This document shows, in pieces, positions 1-4,852 of a stretch of DNA of 6,545 nt. The number at the start of each line of letters is the position of its first letter. The stretch's first letter is position 1. This DNA is from Armatimonadota bacterium (GTDB taxonomy: Bacteria; Armatimonadota; SYMT01). The stretch spans positions 1 through 6,545 of the forward strand of contig JAJFMS010000207.1 of NCBI GenBank assembly GCA_020696885.1, given 5' to 3'. The translations under genes and the position numbers were made by a program. The notes under the pieces are model-generated. The model saw only the letters and a list, made by a program, of their open reading frames with translations. It was not told where the DNA came from and ran no database searches.

Positions 1-33
1 GATCTCGACGCGGAATTGTCACCGGTCGGGTAA
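1..33 (+). CDS. Possible 3' end of an upstream gene (last 10 codons)
   Basis: Reading from base 1 gives DLDAELSPVG followed by TAA at 31-33. The stop is followed at once by a small perfect hairpin (33-51), as often seen at gene ends. Ten codons are too few to recognise a family, and frame 3 also stays open to a TAA at about 144, so this is only a plausible tail. Nothing can be said of its function. Confidence 0.25.
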   Translation, partial: DLDAELSPVG

Positions 34-51
34 GCCGCGGTTCATGCGGCT
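33..51 (+). terminator. Small hairpin after the upstream stop codon, terminator-like
   Basis: AGCCGC (33-38) pairs perfectly with GCGGCT (46-51) around a 7-base loop (GGTTCAT), directly after TAA 31-33. There is no T-run downstream (GGTGCGACGATCGTT follows), so it is not a textbook intrinsic terminator. It may be a weak terminator or an mRNA 3'-end stabiliser. Its position after a stop codon is the main support. Confidence 0.3.
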
Positions 52-72
52 GGTGCGACGATCGTTCAATCG

Positions 73-103
73 GGAGTAATGGAGTAGGGGAGTATGGAGT
101 GGG
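73..103 (+). repeat. Degenerate tandem repeat of GGAGTA-type octamers
   Basis: Four consecutive units can be read: GGAGTAAT (73-80), GGAGTAGG (81-88), GGAGTAT (89-95) and GGAGTGGG (96-103). The invariant core is GGAGT. The tract lies between the presumed upstream gene end and gene 1. It contains several Shine-Dalgarno-like strings but has no in-frame start that opens a gene. It could be a genome-wide intergenic repeat or a slipped-strand expansion; the role is unknown. Confidence 0.5.
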
Positions 104-124
104 CGACAGCGCTAGGCGCCGCCC
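101..124 (+). other. GC-rich hairpin in the leader of gene 1
   Basis: GGGCG (101-105) pairs with CGCCC (120-124), and inside it GCGC (109-112) pairs with GCGC (116-119) around the loop TAG. ACA (106-108) is bulged on the 5' side. This is 9 bp in total. No clear T-run follows (GGTAGCTCTTAATTCT). It might be a terminator for the upstream transcript or a 5'UTR structure of the gene 1 mRNA. In sequence this GC-rich, a hairpin of this size can arise by chance. Confidence 0.3.
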
Positions 125-155
125 GGTAGCTCTTAATTCTCACTAACTCCAGGTC

Positions 156-160
156 GGGAG
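156..160 (+). promoter_or_regulatory. Ribosome binding site fixing the ATG 166 start
   Basis: GGGAG sits 5 bases upstream of ATG 166-168. This supports genuine initiation at 166, and therefore translation toward the UGA at 313. I saw no comparably placed signal for the alternative GTG at 403 (preceding bases GATTTTCCCACG). Confidence 0.65.
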
Positions 161-165
161 CAGTT

Positions 166-1197
166 ATGAGACGAGGTGCCATAGTCCGCGGGGTAGTCCT
201 GGCGCTGGCCGTCTGGGTAGTGCTGGGCGTCCTCCGGTTCAAGCCGTGGAAGCGCCCGGAGCGCCTTGCCGCCGGGCGTGAGACGCTGCAGGTGGGCTTT
301 CTACCCGTTACATGACACCTGACGTGCCCGGTCACGGACTTCGCGTCCCGGACCAGCACGGCGACTCGGTTCGAGTCGCAGCGGTTTACGGATTTTCCCA
401 CGGTGGTGGAGACGATCAAGGCGGGGCGGTTGGACGCCACCTTCATGATCGTGCCGCTGGCCATGAAGCTGCGCGCCCAGGGGGTGCCGGTCAAGATCTG
501 CTACCTGGGCCACCGGGACGGCTCCACGGTGATGGTCCGGAAGGACAGCCCGGCCCAGAGCCTGCGGGACCTGCGCGGCAAGACGTTCGCCATCCCCAGC
601 AAGTACAGCAACCAGAACCTGGTGATCCGGAAGCTGATGGAAGACCAGGGCGTGAGCCCGGACGAGATCCGGTTCGTGGAGATGCCGCCGCCCGACATGC
701 CCGGCGCGCTGGCGGTGAAGGCGATCGATGCCTACTTCATCGGCGAGCCCCATGCCGCGCGGGCGGAGCTGGACGGCACCGGCCGGGTGCTCTACCACGC
801 CAAGGACATCTGGCCGAAGTTTATCTCCTGCTGCCTCGTGGTTACCGAGAAGATCATCAACGAGAAGCCGGACGTGGTGCGAGACCTGGTCCGCGGCATC
901 GCCGAGTCCGGCGAGTGGGCGGAGACCCACCGCCTGGAGGCGGCCAGGCTGGCCAGCCCGTTTTTCCGGCAGGACGAGCGGGTGGTGCGGCACGTGCTCA
1001 CCCAGCCGCCGGATCGCGTGAGCTACCGGATGTTGACGCCTGAGGACAATGAGCTGGAGCAGATCATGGACATGGGGCTCAAGTCCGGCGTGCTGGAGAA
1101 GCGGGTGCCGATGTCCGAGCTGATCGACCGACGCTTCATCCCGAAGATCATCCGCCCGGTCACTATCAACGCCTCCGAGGCGATCAAAGCGAACTGA
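166..1197 (+). CDS. Membrane-anchored NMT1/NrtA-like substrate-binding protein with in-frame UGA, probable selenoprotein
   Basis: The frame from ATG 166 to TGA 1195-1197 gives 343 residues if UGA 313-315 is read as residue 50. Residues 1-29 form a basic start and a hydrophobic segment (about G9-L23), with neither AxA nor lipobox, so probably an uncleaved anchor. Residues 41-46 (LQVGFL) look like beta-strand 1 of the periplasmic-binding fold. UHLTCPVTDF follows, then family-typical blocks: LDATFMIVPLAMKLR, VPVKICYLGHRDGS, KTFAIPSKYSNQN (about 139-151), AIDAYFIGEPHAARAE (about 186-201) and WPKFISCCLVV (about 216-226). The family, NMT1/THI5-like as in NrtA, SsuA and TauA, binds small ligands for ABC uptake. 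Cysteines are C54, C112, C222 and C223, many for such a protein, and the ligand is unknown. No permease or ATPase lies nearby. The TPR/FG-GAP gene follows 33 bases later. The family call is firm; Sec at residue 50 is an inference from frame continuity and the hairpin. A nonsense mutation, a sequencing error or Cys insertion by an opal-reading tRNA are the alternatives. Confidence 0.88.
313..315 (+). other. Recoded UGA codon, probable selenocysteine (residue 50)
   Basis: TGA lies in frame with both the ATG 166 segment and the long downstream segment. The protein fold is continuous across it: strand LQVGFLPVT before, HLTCPVTDF and the rest of the domain after. C54 lies four residues downstream, making a U-x3-C pair. 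The gene's own terminator and that of the next gene are also TGA, so UGA is a normal stop here and wholesale reassignment is unlikely. Sec insertion needs SelB and a SECIS; a candidate hairpin follows at 323-360. Confidence 0.75.
323..360 (+). promoter_or_regulatory. Candidate bacterial SECIS hairpin just 3' of the UGA
   Basis: Three stacked stems can be drawn: CGUGC/GCACG (323-327 with 356-360), GGUC/GACC (330-333 with 351-354) and GGAC/GUCC (336-339 with 345-348). They are separated by CC/A and AC/CG internal loops and capped by UUCGC (340-344). That is 13 bp in 38 bases, starting 7 bases after the UGA, with the apical loop 24 bases after it. This is the expected place for a bacterial SECIS, which lies in the coding region immediately 3' of the UGA and binds SelB. 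One departure: the G often found in the first two loop positions is here the fourth loop base (343). A competing smaller fold pairs UGAC (320-323) with GUCA (331-334). Confidence 0.6.
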
Positions 1198-1203
1198 CAC
1201 GAG

Positions 1204-1227
1204 TTGCGAACACCGAACTGCGAAGTG
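1204..1227 (+). repeat. Degenerate short tandem repeat in the gene 1 / gene 2 gap
   Basis: The gap reads as loosely repeated heptamers: TTGCGAAC, ACCGAAC, TGCGAAG. The related string GCGAACTG overlaps the end of gene 1. It occupies the spot where a Shine-Dalgarno for ATG 1231 would be expected, and no strong one is visible. It may be a degenerate intergenic repeat like the GGAGT tract in the leader. Function unknown. Confidence 0.3.
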
Positions 1228-1230
1228 CCC

Positions 1231-4200
1231 ATGAAACCCGATGACGCCAGCGTTACCGTCACCAGGAGCGGCGTACGGCGCGCGGGGCGCATCGTCGCGC
1301 CGGCGCAGGCTGCTGCGTTGACCGTAATTTCCGCGCTGCTGCTGGCCGGTTGTCCGGGCCGCGGCGGAGGCGCGGGTGGGGCCGGCAGCTCCGCCGACAC
1401 GCGGGATCCCCAGAAATACGCGAAGATGGTCACCGCGTTCTACACCGGCGTAGTGGCGCTGAACGTCAACGACCTGGAGCGGGCCCGGACCAACCTGGAA
1501 ACAGCCACGCAGCTCTATCCGGACGAGCCGGCGGCCTGGGCGGACCTGGCGCTCTGCTACCTCCGGACGCCTAACCAGCTCGAACCCGCGGCGAAGGCGC
1601 TGGAGCGGGCGCGGAAGCTGGCGCCGAACGACCCGGACATCCACCTCAACTCCGCGCTCCTGGCAGACATGCAGGGGAAGGCGGACGAGGCTGCGCAGCA
1701 CGTGCGCAAGGCGCTGGAGCTGAACCCTCGCAACGTACAGGCGCACGCGCTGCTGGCGCAGCAGCTCGAGCGGCTGGCGGCTCCCGGCTCGGCGCAGGAG
1801 ATCGAGCGGCATTTCGAGCAGATCCTGGAGATCCAGCCGGACAACCTGTACGTGCTGCTGGAGCTCACTCGCCGCAGCGCCCGCGACGGAGACCGGGAGA
1901 AGCTGCGGAAGCACCTGGACGAGTTGACGGCGATGTCCGGTACGTGGCCGCCCGATCCCCTGCAGCGGCTGCGGTCGCTCCGCAGCCGGGCGGTGTCCGC
2001 AGAGCCCCGTTCGCTGGCCATCGATACGCAAGTGCTCGGCAACGTGCTGAAGCAGACCACGCAGTACCGCCTCAGCGCCGCCGTGATGGGCATCGGGGAC
2101 AAGACCCAGGTCGGCGCGCCGATCGAGCGGTTCCTGACCCTGCGCCAGCCGCCCTCCACGCCGGCCCCGCGGGACGAGGCGCTGGCGTTCAACCCGGAGC
2201 CGGTCGCGGAGGTCAAGGCTCCGTGGGCCGTGGGCCGCGTGCTCGCCCCCGCCATCCCTCCCACTCCGGCTCCCGGCGCCGCGCCAGACGCCCCGCTGGC
2301 GCCCGCCGGCCCGGATGAGCCGCCGGTAGTGGTGTATCCCTCCGCCGGCAAGCTTGTGCTGGGACCCCAGGCGTCGGTCGCCTCCCCGATTGCGCCGGCC
2401 GTGCCGGAAGCGATGCTGACGCTGGACTGGAATGATGACTACCGCCCGGACCTGCTCCTAGCCGGGGGCGGCGGGCTGCGCCTCTACCAGCAGGGGGCCG
2501 GCGGGAAGTGGGCGGACGTCACCGCGAAGAGTCGCCTGCCTGCGCCGGTTACCGGCGGCGCTTATACCGGCGCCTGGGCGGCGGATTTTGACGTGGAGGG
2601 GGACCTGGATGCCATTCTCGGCGCCCCCGCGGGCGAGCCGCTGGCACTCCGCAACAACGGGGACGGCACCTGGGCCACGGCGCGGCCGTTCCCCGGCGTG
2701 AAGGGGCTCCGCGACTTCGTGTGGGCGGACCTGGACGGCGACGGCGACCCCGATGCTTCGCTGCTGGATGGAGCGTCTTCCCTGGTGGTGTTCCTGAATG
2801 AGCGCGGGGGCCACTTCCGAAAGCTCGATCTGGGCGGCGTGGGAGGTCGGGCGGCGGCGCTCGCCGCGGCAGACTGCGATCAGGACGGCAAGCTGGACCT
2901 CACGGTGGTGCGTCCGGGCGGCGCGATCCAATCGCTCTCCCTGGATGAAGACGCGAAGGGGAAGACCAGCGACCTCGCCCAGTGGGCGGGAGCGCCGGCG
3001 AAGGGCGGCGCCCGGCTGCTCTGGGGCGACCTGGACAACAACGGCGCCTCGGACCTGGTGGCGTCCGGTCCGGAAGGCACCCACGTCTGGCTGCGCGATG
3101 AAAAGTGGGCGCTGCAGCCGCTCGCCTCACCGCAGGACGCCCGGGTCTCCAGCCTGGAGGATATGAACGGCGACGGCCGGGTGGACCTCGTCGGCATCTC
3201 GAAGGACGGGAAGCCGGTCCGGCTCCTGAACCAGGGCAGTAAGAACTACCACTGGCAGGTGGTGCGCCAGCGGAACGCCTACGTGCGAGAGGGCGATCAG
3301 AAGATCAACTCCTTCGGCGTCGGCGGCGAGATGGAGGCCCGCGCCGGCATGCTGTTCCAGAAGCAGCCGATTACCGGTACTCGCGTCCACTTCGGCCTCG
3401 GCGAGAACGCCGCCGCCAGCGTGGTCCGGATCATCTGGCCCAACGGCCAGCCCCAGGGGGAGTTCGACCTGGCGGCGGACCAGTCGCTGCTGGCCAACCA
3501 GCGGCTCACCGGCTCCTGCCCGTGGCTCTTCGCGCACGACGGCGAGGGGATGAAGTTCGTGACGGACGCGCTCTGGAAGTCCCCGCTCGGGCTGCGCATC
3601 AACGCCCAGGATACGGCGGGCGTCTCGCAGACCCGCGATTGGGTGCGCGTCCGCGGCAGCCAGCTCGCCGCGCGTGACGGCTTCTACGACCTCCGCATCA
3701 CCGCCGAGCTGTGGGAAACCGACTTCTTCGACTACGCGACCCTGATGGCGGTGGACCATCCCGAAGGCACCGAGCTCCTCCTGGACGAGCGGTTCTCCAT
3801 CCCGCAGCCGGAGCTGAAGCTCCACATCACCACCCCGCCCGTGCCGGTGGTCCGCGCCGTGGACCAGGCGGGCACGGACGTGACGGACGTCGTCAGCAAG
3901 GTCGACGGCCGGTACCTGGATACCTTCGCGATCGGCCGCTACCAGGGCGTGGCGACCGATCATTGGGTGGAGGTGACGCTGCCGGACGAGGCGGCCCGCT
4001 CCGGGCAGTTGACGCTCGCCGCGACCGGTTGGGTCTATCCCACGGACAGCTCCATCAACGTCGCCATCAGCCAGGGCGCGCAGGAGAAGCCGCAGGCACT
4101 CAGCATCGAGCTCCCGGACGGGAAAGGTGGCTGGAAGGTGGCGCGAGCCGGGCTCGGCTTCCCGGCCGGGAAGTACAAGACCGTGCTCCTGGACCTGGCC

Positions 4201-4851
4201 GGCCTGTTCCCGCAGGGCCAGACCGCGGGCCGCAAGCTCCGGCTGCGGACCAACATGGAGATCTACTGGGACGCGCTGGCGGTGGTGTCGCCTGCGGCCG
4301 GAGCGGGCATGCTGAAGCGGGAGATCTTCCCCAGCACCGCCGAGCTGCGGTACCGCGGCTTCTCCCGGATCCGCCGCGACCGGCGGTCCATGCCGGAGAC
4401 GCCGGAATACGACCGGCTGGCCGGCACCGGCCAGCAGTGGCTGGACCTGGTGGGCTTCTACACCCGCTTCGGCGACGTGCGCGAGCTGCTGACGAAAGTG
4501 GACGACCGCTACGTAATCATGAACGCCGGCGACGAGCTGGTGCTGCGTTTCCCGGCGCTGGCGCCGCCGAGGCAGGGCTGGACGCGGGACTTCGTCTTCG
4601 TGAGCGACGGCTGGGACAAGGATGGCAACTACAACACCTCCTACTCCACCACCCTGCTGCCGCTTCCGTCTCACTCTCGCCCGGCCTACGACGCGGCGCC
4701 CGTGCCGCTGGAGCAGGACCCGGTCTACCGGCGCAACCCCGGCGATTGGCAGAAGTATCACACCCGCTACGTGAGCCTGGACGGCTTCCGTAACGCACTC
4801 CGGCCCCGAGCGGTCCCGCCGGCCGCTCCGGTCGTGAGCAGGCAGCCCTGA
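1231..4851 (+). CDS. Large lipoprotein: TPR repeats, FG-GAP/VCBS propeller, ASPIC/UnbV-like segment, beta-rich C-terminus
   Basis: The product is 1206 residues from ATG 1231. TTG 1204 and GTG 1225 are in-frame alternatives that only lengthen the already long basic leader. A hydrophobic stretch ends in the lipobox LLLAGC, with lipidated C41, then a Gly/Ser-rich tether. About four TPRs follow (70-100, 100-135, 135-168, 169-205), then helices to about 236 and a Pro/Ala-rich linker (about 338-370). Propeller-type repeats carry Asp-rich calcium-loop motifs: LDWNDD (about 397), FDVEGDLDA (about 452), LDGDGDPDA (about 500), CDQDGKLDL (about 549), LDNNGASDL (about 600), MNGDGRVDL (about 644). An ASPIC/UnbV-like region (about 691-750) includes RVHFGLGE and RIIWPNGQ. 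The last 450 residues are beta-rich with no catalytic motif I recognise. The protein is probably an envelope-anchored protein-binding scaffold. No enzymatic role is visible. It shares its reading frame with gene 1, and its TGA ends one base before the next ATG. Confidence 0.9.
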   Translation: MKPDDASVTVTRSGVRRAGRIVAPAQAAALTVISALLLAGCPGRGGGAGGAGSSADTRDPQKYAKMVTAFYTGVVALNVNDLERARTNLETATQLYPDEPAAWADLALCYLRTPNQLEPAAKALERARKLAPNDPDIHLNSALLADMQGKADEAAQHVRKALELNPRNVQAHALLAQQLERLAAPGSAQEIERHFEQILEIQPDNLYVLLELTRRSARDGDREKLRKHLDELTAMSGTWPPDPLQRLRSLRSRAVSAEPRSLAIDTQVLGNVLKQTTQYRLSAAVMGIGDKTQVGAPIERFLTLRQPPSTPAPRDEALAFNPEPVAEVKAPWAVGRVLAPAIPPTPAPGAAPDAPLAPAGPDEPPVVVYPSAGKLVLGPQASVASPIAPAVPEAMLTLDWNDDYRPDLLLAGGGGLRLYQQGAGGKWADVTAKSRLPAPVTGGAYTGAWAADFDVEGDLDAILGAPAGEPLALRNNGDGTWATARPFPGVKGLRDFVWADLDGDGDPDASLLDGASSLVVFLNERGGHFRKLDLGGVGGRAAALAAADCDQDGKLDLTVVRPGGAIQSLSLDEDAKGKTSDLAQWAGAPAKGGARLLWGDLDNNGASDLVASGPEGTHVWLRDEKWALQPLASPQDARVSSLEDMNGDGRVDLVGISKDGKPVRLLNQGSKNYHWQVVRQRNAYVREGDQKINSFGVGGEMEARAGMLFQKQPITGTRVHFGLGENAAASVVRIIWPNGQPQGEFDLAADQSLLANQRLTGSCPWLFAHDGEGMKFVTDALWKSPLGLRINAQDTAGVSQTRDWVRVRGSQLAARDGFYDLRITAELWETDFFDYATLMAVDHPEGTELLLDERFSIPQPELKLHITTPPVPVVRAVDQAGTDVTDVVSKVDGRYLDTFAIGRYQGVATDHWVEVTLPDEAARSGQLTLAATGWVYPTDSSINVAISQGAQEKPQALSIELPDGKGGWKVARAGLGFPAGKYKTVLLDLAGLFPQGQTAGRKLRLRTNMEIYWDALAVVSPAAGAGMLKREIFPSTAELRYRGFSRIRRDRRSMPETPEYDRLAGTGQQWLDLVGFYTRFGDVRELLTKVDDRYVIMNAGDELVLRFPALAPPRQGWTRDFVFVSDGWDKDGNYNTSYSTTLLPLPSHSRPAYDAAPVPLEQDPVYRRNPGDWQKYHTRYVSLDGFRNALRPRAVPPAAPVVSRQP

Positions 4852-4852
4852 C

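Larger units (their letters stand above)
34..165 (+). other. Leader/intergenic region upstream of gene 1, no clear promoter
   Basis: This stretch holds the hairpins at 33-51 and 101-124 and the GGAGT repeat at 73-103. A locally AT-richer patch, CTTAATTCTCACTAA, lies at about 132-146. I could not find a sigma-70 -35/-10 pair with acceptable spacing. Transcription may start upstream of the window, or the phylum may use promoters I cannot recognise by eye. I see no tRNA or riboswitch. Confidence 0.4.

Noticed and set aside
166..315. Gene 1 as a pseudogene broken by a nonsense mutation
   Set aside because: Apart from one TGA the reading frame is intact over 343 codons, with no frameshift or other stop. 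The ribosome site and signal anchor are preserved, and a hairpin sits where a SECIS belongs. A recent nonsense mutation cannot be fully excluded without homologs, but it is the less economical reading.
312..1043. Forward 243-codon frame overlapping gene 1
   Set aside because: It is Gly/Arg/Pro/Ala-rich with no domain signal and is out of frame with the recognisable binding-protein sequence.
403..1197. A shorter gene starting at GTG 403
   Set aside because: This start lacks a good ribosome site and removes the export signal and first beta-strand of the binding fold. It is most likely what an automatic caller would choose because of the UGA.
1195..1240. UGA readthrough at 1195 fusing gene 1 to gene 2 (they share a frame, and both UGA codons are followed by CAC)
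   Set aside because: Gene 2 has its own basic leader and lipobox (C41), which would be buried in a fusion. Only a 4-bp hairpin (AACT/AGTT) is visible there, and the gene 1 fold is complete at 1194.
301..2031. Long reverse-strand reading frame of 576 codons
   Set aside because: It lies antisense to two genes with clear domain content. Its composition (runs of Arg, His, Leu, Val, Gln) is typical of a frame shadow in GC-rich DNA. The same applies to the reverse frames at 3127-5187 and 4517-6532.
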